This document shows positions 27,566 through 37,843 of a stretch of DNA of 64,000 nt, piece after piece (positions within the stretch are counted from its first letter, which is position 1; each line of letters opens with the position of its first letter). Made by a program: the position numbers and the translations under genes. The stretch is from Arcanobacterium phocae (GTDB lineage Bacteria; Actinomycetota; Actinomycetes; Actinomycetales; Actinomycetaceae), in the NCBI RefSeq assembly GCF_900105865.1, contig NZ_LT629804.1:558001-622000 (forward strand). The letters are read 5' to 3'. The notes beneath the pieces were generated by a model. The model ran no database searches. It was not told the origin of the DNA and saw only the letters and a program-made list of their open reading frames with translations.

Positions 27566-28210
27566 ATGCGCAAACTATTATTTGATCTGTTCGGTCTGTT
27601 TATGAAAATCCAAAACGACGCCGGAGTGGCTGGCATTCACCAAGCCGCACAGCTCGACGAGCTCGGCGTGGATGTGAATCGTTTCGATGTTCTCTACCGG
27701 CAACTGCGGGACCCGCTCGATGCCGGCACCCAAAACTATGCGCAATATTTGGCAGCAATCGGCCAAGAACTAGACGTCGATTTCCTCGCGATACCGGGAC
27801 TCGTTGACGCAACCGAGCAGGCCGACGTCGAATCGTGGACTGATCATCATGACGATATGGTCGCCTGGCTCGAACAACTCCACGCCCAAGGCAAGAAACC
27901 CGCAGTGTTATCCAATGTACCTCACACTCATTTAGCATGGCTCAAAGAAAACAAGCCGTGGCTCGCGCTTTTTGAACCGGCGCTCTTCTCCTGTAATCTC
28001 GGCCTAGCCAAACCAGACCCGGCGATTTATCAGGCAGCTATCGATGCGCTCGGTGGGGACGGCGATGAGATTTTGTTCTTTGACGACACGTACGCGAACG
28101 TCGTCGGCGCCCGCGAAGCCGGACTACGTGCCGTTCACTTCACTGGTCTAGCACAAGCACAACGTGACGCCGAAGCGTTCCTTGCCGGCGCAGACATCGG
28201 CCACGCATAA
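27566..28210 (+). CDS. HAD-superfamily hydrolase (YihX-like)
   Basis: 214 aa. Motif I is LLFDLFGLFM: the nucleophile Asp is present, but the usual second Asp two residues on is Phe. Motif II LSNVPHTH, motif III Lys in LGLAKPDPAIY, motif IV LFFDDTYANVVGA. The overall pattern resembles YihX-type sugar-phosphate phosphatases, whose motif I also departs from DxD. A role on glucose-1-phosphate next to maltodextrin genes is a guess. Independent transcript after the terminator, followed 27 bp later by rlmC. Confidence 0.75.
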   Translation: MRKLLFDLFGLFMKIQNDAGVAGIHQAAQLDELGVDVNRFDVLYRQLRDPLDAGTQNYAQYLAAIGQELDVDFLAIPGLVDATEQADVESWTDHHDDMVAWLEQLHAQGKKPAVLSNVPHTHLAWLKENKPWLALFEPALFSCNLGLAKPDPAIYQAAIDALGGDGDEILFFDDTYANVVGAREAGLRAVHFTGLAQAQRDAEAFLAGADIGHA

Positions 28211-28237
28211 CAGTCGGGGAACAAGTAGAGTAGACAG

Positions 28238-29470
28238 GTGAAACCTCAAACCCTCATGCTAGACGCCACCGCCCACCGCTCACTACCGGCCCCGCCGACT
28301 TCCCAGATTCTGGACTGTCACTATTTTCAGGCGGGCGAATGCCGGTCATGCACCGAGCTTTTAACGCCGTACCTGCAGCAGATCGACGCTAAGAACAAGC
28401 GCGTCCAGGAGCTGATTGAGGCTGGGCAGTGGGACGAGCCGTTCGCCTCGCGCCCGCAAGCCTTCCGCAACAAGGTCAAGCTTGTTGTTACCGGAACAGT
28501 AGGGCGCCCGAAGTTGGGGATTTTAGGTGACGATGGACGCGGAGTCGACCTGAGTGACTGTCCGTTGCCAACCCCCGGTATCCGTGGTGCAATCCCTGCA
28601 ATCTCGCGATTTATCACCGCGTGCCGGTTGGAGCCGTATTCGCCGGCGACCAATATTGGGGTGCTCAAGTACGTTATTATCACCGAGTCTGACGACGGCG
28701 AACTCATGGTTCGATTCGTGGCTCGCCGACGCGGCGTCCAAGGCGTCTTATTTAAGCGGCAGACTGAACTGCGGGCGATGTTGCCCAATATCCGCGTTAT
28801 CTCGCTCAACGTGCAACCGGAACATAAGGCAGTTATCGAAGGCGCTGAAGAAATTCTGATCACCGAAACGGACGTCTTGCCAATGGTCTTGGACATTCCA
28901 GCACTGCCAGAGCCGTTGACGCTCAACTTGCGGCCACAATCGTTCTTCCAAACCAACACCGACGCTGCCACCACGCTCTACCATAATGCGGTTACCTGGC
29001 TAGCCGACGCGGGTAATGTGTGGGATTTGTATTGCGGTGTTGGCGGGTTTGCGCTCGCGTTAGCTGCAGCGCGCACCCACGGACACATTGTTGGCGTGGA
29101 AACTTCCGAACAAGCAGTTCAGGCGGCATCCCAGACTGCCAAACAGATGGGATGCGCTGACCGCGTGCACTTTATTGCCGACGACGCCACCGCATGGGCA
29201 GCTCGCGCCGGCGAGATGCCGGACGCCGTCGTCGTCAATCCGCCACGACGCGGACTAAGCGCAGAACTGTGCCAGTGGCTCAACGAATCTGGTGTATCAC
29301 ACGTGGTCTACTCATCGTGCAACCCGGAAACGTTAGCGCGAGATATAGCGCGGATGCCGGAATATGAGGTGACGCGCGGGCAGGTTGTGGACATGTTCCC
29401 GCATACGAAGCACTGCGAGGTAATCGTGTTGTTAGTGTCCCGCTCAAAATCTCGCCCAGCGAAACGGTAG
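28238..29470 (+). CDS. rlmC: 23S rRNA (uracil-C5)-methyltransferase RlmC-like
   Basis: 410 aa from GTG 28238. The N-terminal CHYFQAGECRSC holds the Fe-S cluster cysteines typical of RlmC (RumB), without a TRAM domain. SAM-binding motif DLYCGVGGFAL, motif IV VVNPPRRGL, and the catalytic Cys in VYSSCNPETLARD. It methylates U747-type uridine of 23S rRNA, and in Gram-positives one enzyme may also serve U1939. It converges on the exonuclease gene. Confidence 0.9.
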   Translation: MKPQTLMLDATAHRSLPAPPTSQILDCHYFQAGECRSCTELLTPYLQQIDAKNKRVQELIEAGQWDEPFASRPQAFRNKVKLVVTGTVGRPKLGILGDDGRGVDLSDCPLPTPGIRGAIPAISRFITACRLEPYSPATNIGVLKYVIITESDDGELMVRFVARRRGVQGVLFKRQTELRAMLPNIRVISLNVQPEHKAVIEGAEEILITETDVLPMVLDIPALPEPLTLNLRPQSFFQTNTDAATTLYHNAVTWLADAGNVWDLYCGVGGFALALAAARTHGHIVGVETSEQAVQAASQTAKQMGCADRVHFIADDATAWAARAGEMPDAVVVNPPRRGLSAELCQWLNESGVSHVVYSSCNPETLARDIARMPEYEVTRGQVVDMFPHTKHCEVIVLLVSRSKSRPAKR

Positions 29471-29519
29471 CGGTCTATGGCGGGCTACCGTGCTGGATTT
29501 CGAGATTTTGTGCAGGGAT

Positions 29520-29535
29520 CCCCGGCGGGCCGGGG
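29520..29535. terminator. Weak GC-rich hairpin between convergent genes
   Basis: CCCCGG-CGGG-CCGGGG forms a 6-bp GC stem in the 124-bp gap between rlmC and the exonuclease gene. There is no T-tract, so a terminator role is only possible. Confidence 0.3.
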
Positions 29536-29594
29536 CAATCGGACTGGATGACCGGGGCGATGGCGGTTCGCCCGCTAACATATGCGGCGGTGAG

Positions 29595-30500
29595 CTAAGC
29601 AAGTAGACGGTTAAAGAATTCTTCTTCGCTGAGTACTTGAATTGGTGATCCTTGCTCACGTAGTTTTGTGGCTTTTATTAGTTTCTTTGAGGCAGAGGAA
29701 CCTTCTGCCCATGCGCCTGGATTGGGAATGCCAACCACAAGCAATGTGGTTTTCCTAGTCAGATTACTGTCACAAATTCCACCTACAGCAGTAATAAGTT
29801 GTTGGACTGCGGAGCGTTGTCCGTGTTTAAGTGTGCCGGTAATAGCTACATGTTCGCCTGCAAGTGCCTGACTACTACCATATTGGTTGATAAGCGAAGT
29901 AGCATCTGTTTGAGAACCTCGTACTCCTGGATTCTGAATTGAGCGGTGCGTCGTTGGCGGGCATTGTTCCTTCAGTTTTTCGTAGGAGTTTTCAATTTGC
30001 ATTCGGGCGAAGATCCGCCCACAAGCTTGAGCATCGGCAACAGCGTTGTGATGGACGAATGATTCACCGGGAAAGTAGTAATCGTAAACGTTATCAAGGG
30101 TTTTACGTTCGATACGGTCAGCTAATATATGCCTAGCAAGGCGCAAGGTGCAGAATCGGTAGTTTTCGACCGCTGGAGTGCCATATAGTTGCGTGAGATC
30201 CGAAAGTACGGAACCATCGAACGCCATATTATGAGCAACGATAGGCGCATCTCCAATAAAAGCAGTAACTGTCTCAGTTAGTTTGTCCCACTGCGGAGCA
30301 TCTGCCACATCTTCAGGGGTAATGCCATGTACCCATGTGTTAATCGGATTGAAATAATTAACATCTGGGTGAGGTTGAATTAATGCTTCATAGGTATCGG
30401 TGACTGCTCCTTCTTCGTCAAACCGAGCCATCCCGATCATGCATGCGGAACGGCGTTGTTCATTTGCAGTCTCGAAGTCAATCGCTACAAAAGAATGCAT
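29595..30500 (-). CDS. DEDD-family 3'-5' exonuclease with C-terminal BRCT domain
   Basis: 301 aa. The exonuclease domain (1-175) has ExoI VAIDFETA, ExoII VAHNMAFDGSVL, and ExoIII HHNAVADAQACG, i.e. a DEDDh DnaQ-like set. A BRCT domain follows (about 215-300; EHVAITGTLKHGQRSAVQQLI, TTLLVVG). This arrangement occurs in actinobacterial and firmicute exonucleases of the DNA polymerase III epsilon type, likely for DNA repair. ATG 30500 has GAAAGG upstream. Confidence 0.88.
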   Translation of the reverse strand: MHSFVAIDFETANEQRRSACMIGMARFDEEGAVTDTYEALIQPHPDVNYFNPINTWVHGITPEDVADAPQWDKLTETVTAFIGDAPIVAHNMAFDGSVLSDLTQLYGTPAVENYRFCTLRLARHILADRIERKTLDNVYDYYFPGESFVHHNAVADAQACGRIFARMQIENSYEKLKEQCPPTTHRSIQNPGVRGSQTDATSLINQYGSSQALAGEHVAITGTLKHGQRSAVQQLITAVGGICDSNLTRKTTLLVVGIPNPGAWAEGSSASKKLIKATKLREQGSPIQVLSEEEFFNRLLA

Positions 30501-30634
30501 GTCTAGCGCCTTTCATGCGTGATTAGTCCATACGTATTCTAATGAATTGAGTATGTGTTTTTATCCTAGTACTTTCACCAAGAGTAATATCGTTTAAATA
30601 AATATCAGCGTTGATACACAAGGATGTGTTTTTC

Positions 30635-31402
30635 ATGCTTAGCAATGATCAGAAGGAACAGCTAATTGAGCTCTTGAAAGCTCCTATTGTTAGGAATCGG
30701 GAAATTAAAATTAGAAAAGATAGTGGTGAAATAGAATCGCCACAACAATATCGTTCTAATTTTGATCCGGATATGTCAGATTTTGCTGTTGGCTATTACA
30801 AGGTTATCTATCGCAATATTTTAGCCAGTTCAATACTGGAAAGCGCGGAATTTGAAAATAAGATGTTTGCCGGCGACACGATGAACTCTTTCAATCGTGT
30901 TGCCAACCAAATCGCTACAGCGGGTAGATCGGCAAGCGAAAGAACTCCGCAAAACGAGTGGCCAGAATGTTTACGGGACTATTACGAAAAGTATCATTGT
31001 TTAGCTAATTTTTGGATTTTGCCGAGTGAGCTTGGGAGATCTAGCAACCGTCAGTCTTTAAATAAAAATCAACGTTCGTGGGACTACATGGATCGCTACT
31101 TGAAGCGTGTTCAAGCGGCTTATAGCGGTAAATATCAAGAGGACTTCGAAAAATATCGGGACTATTTTGAAAAATTTGATGGTTTTGAAGACTTTTGCGA
31201 TAAACATTTCCTTCGGGGAGTTTATGTCGATAATAACTATGGCATTATGGAGTATAGTAAACAAGGTTCGCCAGAAAAAGTGGTTGAAGATATACTGATG
31301 CGGATTAATCAGCGAGCAGAAGTTATCGCTAGGTCTCAGTATGCCAAGAAATTATGGGATTATTTCGGTAAATGTTCAGTGGTTAATACTGCAACCGCGT
31401 GA
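30635..31402 (+). CDS. Hypothetical protein (possibly DUF6994-like)
   Basis: 255 aa from the ATG at 30635, which has AAGGA 10 nt upstream; a TTG at 30611 is in frame. The protein is charged and soluble, with NFDPDMSDFAVGYYKVIYRNIL, NFWILPSELGR and a C-terminal YFEKFDGFEDFCDKHFL. The pattern faintly recalls DUF6994 proteins; I cannot confirm this. It is the last gene before the Rhs accessory locus and has a lower GC content than the genes to its left. Function unknown. Confidence 0.55.
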   Translation: MLSNDQKEQLIELLKAPIVRNREIKIRKDSGEIESPQQYRSNFDPDMSDFAVGYYKVIYRNILASSILESAEFENKMFAGDTMNSFNRVANQIATAGRSASERTPQNEWPECLRDYYEKYHCLANFWILPSELGRSSNRQSLNKNQRSWDYMDRYLKRVQAAYSGKYQEDFEKYRDYFEKFDGFEDFCDKHFLRGVYVDNNYGIMEYSKQGSPEKVVEDILMRINQRAEVIARSQYAKKLWDYFGKCSVVNTATA

Positions 31403-31574
31403 AGTTTTTACGTTTGTACACCTTCCATACATTAATTTACGCATTCCGCTGGCGTTTAGCTGTGCCAATAATCAAAATAGAGTGTGCCTCTTGAGGAGTT
31501 CTTTAATGCTCATTGCCGTGGATAACGCTGTGCTCTGGTCTCCTTTGGCTTTAAGTTAACGCAGGTTCATGTTT

Positions 31575-32242
31575 TTAGTTGTCGTAGTGGGTAGGAATTT
31601 CGGTTAGCGATTTTAAGCAGACCAGGGCTTCAGGGGTGTTATTATAAAAATCTTGATGATATGCGTAGAGCATTTTTTGCAAAGTTTGTGCGCCAGCGCT
31701 GAGCAGCTACTTCCCAGGCCGGATCCTCAACAGGAAATTTCGGTAAATCAAAGCGGCGGTGTTGGAGTTCTTCTAAAAGACGTAAATACACAAGTGCATA
31801 ATTAAACCGACTAAAGTCGATATCAACTTTTGTTTCGCCAGCATAAACTCTAAACTGCTGCATTCCAAATGCCTAGTCGTGTTACCTCGTCAAACCGAAC
31901 TTCACGATAAAACAAGGCGCCAAACTTCGTCCACACCTTATCGTGATCGACTCCAAACCGGCACCATAAACTGTAAGCGAAAAAACTGAACGTAAAAATC
32001 AATGAATACATAAGTATCGTGGCAGAATCTACTGGTTGCCCAGAAGATAATTTATCAAAAACGGCTATAATACCGATACCTGTCAAGATGTATCCTATCG
32101 CACTAATAGGGACGAGTAACTTTGTTGGGGAAAAGACATGGTTTTTGCTTGGATCCTTATCGGTCTTTGGAGGTTTGCCCATCAGCTTTTTGATAACTAA
32201 AATGAACGTCAAGATTACACAGGTAAATACGAGCAGATACAT
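31575..32242 (-). pseudogene. PH-like two-TM putative immunity gene, frameshifted copy
   Basis: The 5' part (to ~31850) encodes two TM helices and RFGVDHDKVWTKFGALFYREVRFDEV, as in the intact copies at 33130, 48341 and 54295. The frame then shifts and continues with FRVYAGETKVDIDFSRFN and LRLLEELQHRRFDL. A second shift near 31660 is needed to reach the family ending SLTEIPTHYDN (stop at 31575). Two frameshifts make it a pseudogene, unless one is a sequencing error. It marks the left edge of the Rhs locus. Confidence 0.75.
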
Positions 32243-32298
32243 TCTTCTGAGTCTTTCTTGATAGTCCTTAAAGATTTATACAATTGCGGTGCGAGAAC

Positions 32299-33066
32299 TT
32301 AATGGAAAACTCGCAGGATCCATTGTTGGAAAACAGGTACCTCATCCGGGTAAATAGTTCCCAACAAGTTTACGTAGTCCGTTATGATGAGAGACCCGGC
32401 CGGAACCAGATTCTTCTCGGCAACCTCAGTTATTTGGCTACCTTCGAACCCGAGACCGCATAGCACAGGCTCATCGTCGGTCAAGAAAAAGCTAGGGTCG
32501 TCCAGCAAGGACTTGATGGCTTCATAGGTGAAGTCGTCTGAGGTGAAGCGTATTTTTCGGCCGTTAACCTCACAGTAAATACACATGTCGTTGTAGGTGA
32601 TCGGAGAGCGGAAAAATCGATACCGAGTGCGAGGAAACTTCTTGGCATAGATCCTCATCTGACGTAGCTGAAGGGGCGGAGTGTCTGTGCCGAACGGACC
32701 GCCGTCGACAAGCGGTGTTAACGGCGGAAGCGACGTTGGACTGAGCGAAGCTCCTACAGCAAATCCTAAACCTGCGGAAATAGTATAGAGAAGCGCCAAA
32801 CGAGGGTCGTATATTCCCCAGGTAAGATATGCGCCACCAAGAATAATTCCGATTCCTATTAAGAAAATTTTTTGTTTCCGACGACGAGCAAGGTAACTGC
32901 AGATAATTGAGATAGAAAATATCACTGCCGACGCTACTATCCGGTCCAGCGAAACGTGTCGGGCTGACGTTAAGGGGTATATGCAAAATCGACCCCAGAG
33001 GATTAATAAGCCCAATATGAGGAACGGGTCAACATGATTTTTTGAGAACGCATTATTGGTCAGCAA
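32299..33066 (-). CDS. Membrane protein of the Rhs locus (immunity family 2)
   Basis: 255 aa. About four TM helices in the first 115 residues, then a soluble domain (125-255) with TDTPPLQLRQMRIYAKKF, VNGRKIRFTSDDF, and a C-terminal ILGTIYPDE-like LLGTIYPDEVPVFQQWILRVFH. A 5'-truncated relative lies at 53735-54244 and a soluble, TM-less relative at 33997-34392. Not a known family to me. Position among toxin tips and immunity-type genes suggests an immunity or accessory role. Confidence 0.65.
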   Translation of the reverse strand: MLTNNAFSKNHVDPFLILGLLILWGRFCIYPLTSARHVSLDRIVASAVIFSISIICSYLARRRKQKIFLIGIGIILGGAYLTWGIYDPRLALLYTISAGLGFAVGASLSPTSLPPLTPLVDGGPFGTDTPPLQLRQMRIYAKKFPRTRYRFFRSPITYNDMCIYCEVNGRKIRFTSDDFTYEAIKSLLDDPSFFLTDDEPVLCGLGFEGSQITEVAEKNLVPAGSLIITDYVNLLGTIYPDEVPVFQQWILRVFH

Positions 33067-33129
33067 CTTCTGTATTTCCGTTGTGTTATTTGGCGATTGT
33101 TATTGCGCGGAACGCTAATTTCGTTCTAG

Positions 33130-33810
33130 CTAATTGTCGTAATGAGTAGGGGTTTCGGTTAACGAGTTTAAATACGCGAGGGCTTGCGGGTTATTGGCAT
33201 AAAACTCTTGATGCTCAGTGTAAATCCTTTCCGCGAAACCGTTACGCGTTATCTGAGCATTTTCATCCCACTCAGGATCATCAATAGGACACCTGAGTAA
33301 TTCAAACCGGCGGTGTTGGAGTTCTTCTAACAAACGTAAATACACCAGCGAGTAATCGAATCGATTATAGTCAATATTGATCTTTTTCCGACCCGCATAC
33401 AGCTTATACCGGTTCACACCATAACCAAGCTTAGTCACCTCATCAAAGCGGACCTCACGGTAAAACAAGAACCCAAACTTCGTCCACACCTTATCACGAT
33501 CAACCCCAAACCGACGCACTAACCCATACACAAGAAAGAAAAGGGGAATGAGAAGGAAAACAGAACCACCTACCATGGCATTTTCGATAGCGCGTGGGCT
33601 ATCTGGCGATTTTAAGATGCTATCAACAATAGATCCAAGTATTAAAAGGCACCCTAACCCGCCAACAGGCACGAGTATCTTTGCTTGGGAAAACACGCGT
33701 TCTTCGGCAGGATCTTTACTCATCTTCCGCAACGCACGCTGCATACTCGCACTACCAGCCCCCGCACTAAACGCCAGCCCCTCACCAAACTTCGCCGGTT
33801 CAATTATCAC
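33130..33810 (-). CDS. PH-like two-TM putative immunity protein
   Basis: 226 aa from GTG 33810. N-terminal soluble stretch (1-45), a two-helix hydrophobic hairpin (about 50-90), then a bacterial-PH-like beta domain (FGFLFYREVRFDEVTKLGYGVNRYKLYAGRKK split around residue 115) and a helical tail ending PTHYDN. Residues 1-57 and 97-226 are essentially identical to the 48341 copy, but the TM hairpin is different, so the gene is a mosaic. Inferred to protect against a membrane-acting Rhs tip. Confidence 0.65.
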   Translation of the reverse strand: MIIEPAKFGEGLAFSAGAGSASMQRALRKMSKDPAEERVFSQAKILVPVGGLGCLLILGSIVDSILKSPDSPRAIENAMVGGSVFLLIPLFFLVYGLVRRFGVDRDKVWTKFGFLFYREVRFDEVTKLGYGVNRYKLYAGRKKINIDYNRFDYSLVYLRLLEELQHRRFELLRCPIDDPEWDENAQITRNGFAERIYTEHQEFYANNPQALAYLNSLTETPTHYDN

Positions 33811-33996
33811 GATTTAGCCTTACTCTAGCAATGAAACCAACCGGGGTAATCTTACCAATAAGAAGACCACCACAACGACATAAACGGAACGAATAATCGA
33901 TCATGCTCTTATCAGTGGTATACAATTTAAATCGCCCATAAGAATAACTAATCTTATAAAGTGCAACGTTGAAGTTTTGACAGGAAAGGGTGTGGC

Positions 33997-34392
33997 ATGA
34001 GCGTCGATATAGCTCCACTACATTTACGCGACGTGGTTTTAAGTGCCCGGTTTCGTAGAATTACTCGACGTCATTTATTCCGGGCTGATTCTTATCGTCA
34101 GGTATTGGAAGTTCAGTTGTCAATCGGTGACCATGTCATTGTTTTCCAGGAAAATGATTTTTCAGCTGACATGATTTCTTTATTATTGACTGAACCAGGG
34201 AAAGTAATTTTTGGTAATGACCCCTTCTTGTGCGGTGTGGACTATCCAGGTAGCGCTGTAGCGGAAATCGCACGTGCTTATCATGTAGATGTTCGCAACT
34301 TGGTTGTGATCACCAAACAGCAGGTTTTGGCGACTATTTATCAAGATGAAATTCCGGCTTTGCACCGGTGGTTGGATAATGTTTTTAGTTAG
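33997..34392 (+). CDS. Soluble homologue of immunity family 2
   Basis: 131 aa, no TM segment. It aligns along its length with the C-terminal domain of the 255-aa protein at 32299: ITRRHLFRAD, SIGDHVIVFQENDF, GNDPFLCGVDYPGSAVAEIA, and LATIYQDEIPALHRWLDNVF. GGAAAGGG-type Shine-Dalgarno before ATG 33997. It is on the opposite strand to its neighbours, in the minus-strand left half of the locus. Likely an immunity or regulatory relative; function unknown. Confidence 0.6.
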   Translation: MSVDIAPLHLRDVVLSARFRRITRRHLFRADSYRQVLEVQLSIGDHVIVFQENDFSADMISLLLTEPGKVIFGNDPFLCGVDYPGSAVAEIARAYHVDVRNLVVITKQQVLATIYQDEIPALHRWLDNVFS

Positions 34393-34677
34393 ACGCTTAC
34401 TAACCAACAAATAAGTTGGTCGCGTCCCGAGGTTGAAATGGTGCAACTATCTCATCATTAGGGTGCAAGAGCAATTGTTCTTCCCACTTTTCTGCTGGCT
34501 GTTGTTACCAGATGGATGATCAAGATAGTGTGCTTCGAGGGCGATGGGATATGATCGTGTAATGCCAGGGGTTGTGATTAAGACGGGTAACGTCGTCGTA
34601 CAAAACCCAGCAAGATACCCAAGTATTGACACGCTAACCCATACGACGTGGTTGGCCCCGTCGTGCAAGCCAACCAG

Positions 34678-35295
34678 TTACCAGCTTGCGCTGGGTTTCT
34701 TCGTCGTCGACGACGGCGAAACGATGCCTGGATCTCGCATTAGGCAGGCGGCAATATAGGCGTACATCCAGATCGAAGTCGCTAAACAGATCTGGTGAAG
34801 CGGTTTATCGAAAACGAGTAACGGAACTAGTAGTGAGGCAGTAAGAAAATAAAATTTATATCCGCCGGTATATGCACTGGTGAGGCCTATCAGTGCCGCG
34901 GAAAAAATGATTAAGAAGAGCGTGTCGAGATGAACGTGGAAATATAGCGGAATTAAGAGAGAATACCCTAAACCTAGCGTTCCGACGAGCAGAAGTGAAG
35001 GCAAAACAGCTTTCATAAATGCCAGATAAGAAGCAGACGTTGTTGGTGAATAGTCCTTGAGCGCTCGACTGAACCATACTTGGGGCCGTGGTTGTGCGAT
35101 TGCCGAAAAGATGACCACCACTAGGGCGTTATATATCATCCATACCTTTGGTTCTAATGGAATATTAAAAATAGCGATGACGGGGGTGCTTCCTAGAAGA
35201 CTGACTCCGAATATGATCAATGCCCAATGTGGCTGCGTATAACGAAAGAGCAGATAGAAAATTAGTGGAGTCGTACAAGCTACTATCCACACCAT
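34678..35295 (-). CDS. Polytopic membrane protein next to orphan Rhs tip (candidate immunity)
   Basis: 205 aa with about six TM helices (for example IFYLLFRYTQPHWALIIFG, LLLVGTLGLGYSLLIPLYF) and a short basic/Ser-rich tail. The ATG at 35295 has a strong GGGAGGG Shine-Dalgarno. It starts 46 bp after the orphan tip cassette ends, on the same strand, the usual place for a cognate immunity gene. No family recognised; immunity role inferred from position. Confidence 0.6.
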   Translation of the reverse strand: MVWIVACTTPLIFYLLFRYTQPHWALIIFGVSLLGSTPVIAIFNIPLEPKVWMIYNALVVVIFSAIAQPRPQVWFSRALKDYSPTTSASYLAFMKAVLPSLLLVGTLGLGYSLLIPLYFHVHLDTLFLIIFSAALIGLTSAYTGGYKFYFLTASLLVPLLVFDKPLHQICLATSIWMYAYIAACLMRDPGIVSPSSTTKKPSASW

Positions 35296-35341
35296 GTTAA
35301 TCCCTCCCTAGTAACTATTAGATGGTCAACATCTCTATCAA

Positions 35342-36715
35342 TCACTCCATGAATTCAAGTATTTTTCCTGGAAGTTCTCCGATCGCTGCCCCTGCAAGTG
35401 ACGACTTAATTAATCTAGACCCATTTGGTCCAGTTGGACGAACAAGGCCATGGCTAGAGCGAACACTAAAGTAGGACGCTTGTTCTAGCGTATGAGTTCC
35501 TTGCTGTCCAGGCATCCTATCGGCAATAGGAGATAAGATACCCGAAAAGGCTCCATTCATAGTTGCGTTAGCTATCGAAAGTTCTTTACTATTCATCAGA
35601 TCATTTGTTATTGACGCCGCAAATCCTCCTCCAAAATTGATAGTAGCAGTGATGCCACTGGCCAAAGCTGAAGTGGAACGTTGTCCTATAGTTCTAGCGA
35701 TAGTTCCACCAGCAGGTCCTGATAATCCACCAATTCCCCCGGCAACTCCTCCTGAAATAAAGCTTGCAATATACCCCTGAGCCGTTTTTTCATCTTCACT
35801 GAAAGTATAAGATATAATGGAAGATGTACCACCTGCAGCAGCATTTGTTCCTGTCATAGCGAAAAGGCCTTTTACTCCATTAGCGGCTTTAGAAACATTC
35901 ATACTCCATCCCAATAAAGATCCTGTCGCCAGGCCTGTCATTCCAGCAATAGCTACTTCTTTCAAAGAAACGTCTTCGCCAAAAAATTTTTGTACAGCAA
36001 TTGTACTTCCAGCATTAAACAGTCCTTGCCCTGCTGCTACCGCCATAACCAATGCGGGACCAGATAGAGGAGAAAGCATCAATGCAACCCCAGCAACAAC
36101 CGCTAATCCAGCAACGAGGTATGCATGGTCGTTAACAAAATTTCCAGCACGTTCCCAGAACGACACTGACCGGGTGTTGTTATAAGCAGCGAGTTCTTTA
36201 TCCGTTACTGGTTTCAGGCCTAACGGGTCGGATAACGACAACGGGTTGTTTGCCGCATAGTTATACGGGTTTGCCTCCCACACCACACCAGGCAATGCCG
36301 GCAACGGGTCACGGGTAAGGAAACCATACGTGGTGGGGTCATAAACACGTGCCCTCAACCAAGCCAGACCACCAACAAACAGGCTCCCACTACCAACACC
36401 TATCCCATCAGGCAGACTGGGAAGATGATGATGAGTTATCTGATACGGGTTATCTAACCGCATATTCACCGATTCACGCCAACTACCGGTATTTGTGGGG
36501 ATTCCTAGATCGATACCACCAGTGATACTAAAGAATGGTTGATGATCTACACCAACAAGACTATGAAAGGGGCGTCCATAATCCCATTCAATATCCGTAT
36601 CATTAACCCGGTCAAGGAAACCCTAAAGCGTTAACATGAACATCAGTACGGGTTGTGTGTCCATGACCATCACGCTCAACAATGGCCTGTAGCCAGCCTC
36701 GTTCATCCCACACGC
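35342..36715 (-). pseudogene. Silent orphan Rhs toxin-tip cassette (left)
   Basis: From 36715 the sequence matches the Rhs core of the flanking genes (DTDIEWDYGRP, SITGGIDLGIPTNTG, DNPYQITHHHLPSLP, RVYDPTTYGFLTRDPLP, NNPLSLSDPLGL). A 1-nt insertion near 36625 creates a stop, and no good start codon exists; the longest frame (from 36469) begins at a GTG inside the core. After LAAYNNTRS a unique tip of about 250 aa follows, rich in Gly/Ala hydrophobic segments, ending ELPGKILEFME. Lying in the same orientation as the left Rhs gene, it looks like a donor cassette for tip exchange. Confidence 0.75.
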
Positions 36716-36754
36716 AAAGGTATAGGATAAAGAAAGCCCGTCCTACCCAGCCGC

Positions 36755-37843
36755 TAACCTATAACGACGACGGTGTAGGGGTTTACGTGACCATCACCAG
36801 GTGAAGTCGGTGAGGGTGAAAATACTACGACGCGGAAGTACTTGTGGACCACCCTCGAGCAAGTGTGTGGGTGGGCTAAGTGGGATGGTGAGTTTATTGG
36901 TGAAAAACTCATCAACCACCTCATCATCAATACCGGGCGTATGAGCACGTGCTTCTTTCCAATCTACTGGAGAACGCAACCGTAACCCTTCCGTACGTGG
37001 CACAACCAACGCTGGGTAACACATAAACCAGCCCTCAAACGGACGCGACTGCCACCCCTTATTACGGCAATCACCACGTAAATCAATCGATAACCAATCA
37101 CTAAGCGTGGCATCAACATTCTTATACCAGCCTGTGATTTGGTAATGCCAGACTTTGTTTCCCTCACTATCAACCATCAACAACTCGTAGGTGTTTTTCG
37201 TTATGTGGCGTGCCCATAAACACCCAAACGGACCATACTTATTCGCCCGATACTGACATATCTTGTACGCATAATGATTCGCAAGAACAAAACCAACAAT
37301 AGCGCCGCTACTCCATGACCAGATCACTCCGCGTGACATGACCTCGGTGAGATAGATTAATGGTAACCCGCCAATAACCCATCCAAGAATCTGCACACTA
37401 ATACTAATAATGCCGTTTAAATGCCGGCCTGTGTAATACGACCAGGCACACATTAAACCCATATATACTGGCGGAACAAGCCGATACCAGCCAGTAGATA
37501 ACCAGATAGGAACCAGCAAACCAATCAAGACCAACGCAACAGAAAAGAATGCTTGCACAAACTTAAACTCGGCAATATCTACAAACCGGTAGACGCCTTT
37601 AGACCCACGTTCACGCCAATCATGGGACATATCAAACCATAAATTAATCAATCCAGCGCGTTGACGGCGAGCATTACCTGCCATCAACAAATACCGATAC
37701 CGGTGCAGATAATCCTTATACGGGCTGGGATCAAAATTAGTCGAAGCGACCTTTTCTTCCACACTCATTACCACCGATAACGCCGTGGTTTGATCCCCAC
37801 CCTCAACAGCCGTAATACCTTGAGCAAACAACCGGTCAACCTC
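36755..37843. repeat. 1.09-kb inverted repeat, left copy
   Basis: Inverted match to 49308-50396: coordinates sum to 87151 at both ends, so it is gap-free, with patches of divergence. It covers most of the multi-TM genes and 39 bp past their stops, where the near-identity is strongest. Confidence 0.75.

Noticed and set aside
34544-34759. 71-aa plus-strand frame between the 131-aa gene and the six-TM gene
   Set aside because: It overlaps the end of the six-TM gene and lacks a recognisable domain or ribosome-binding site.
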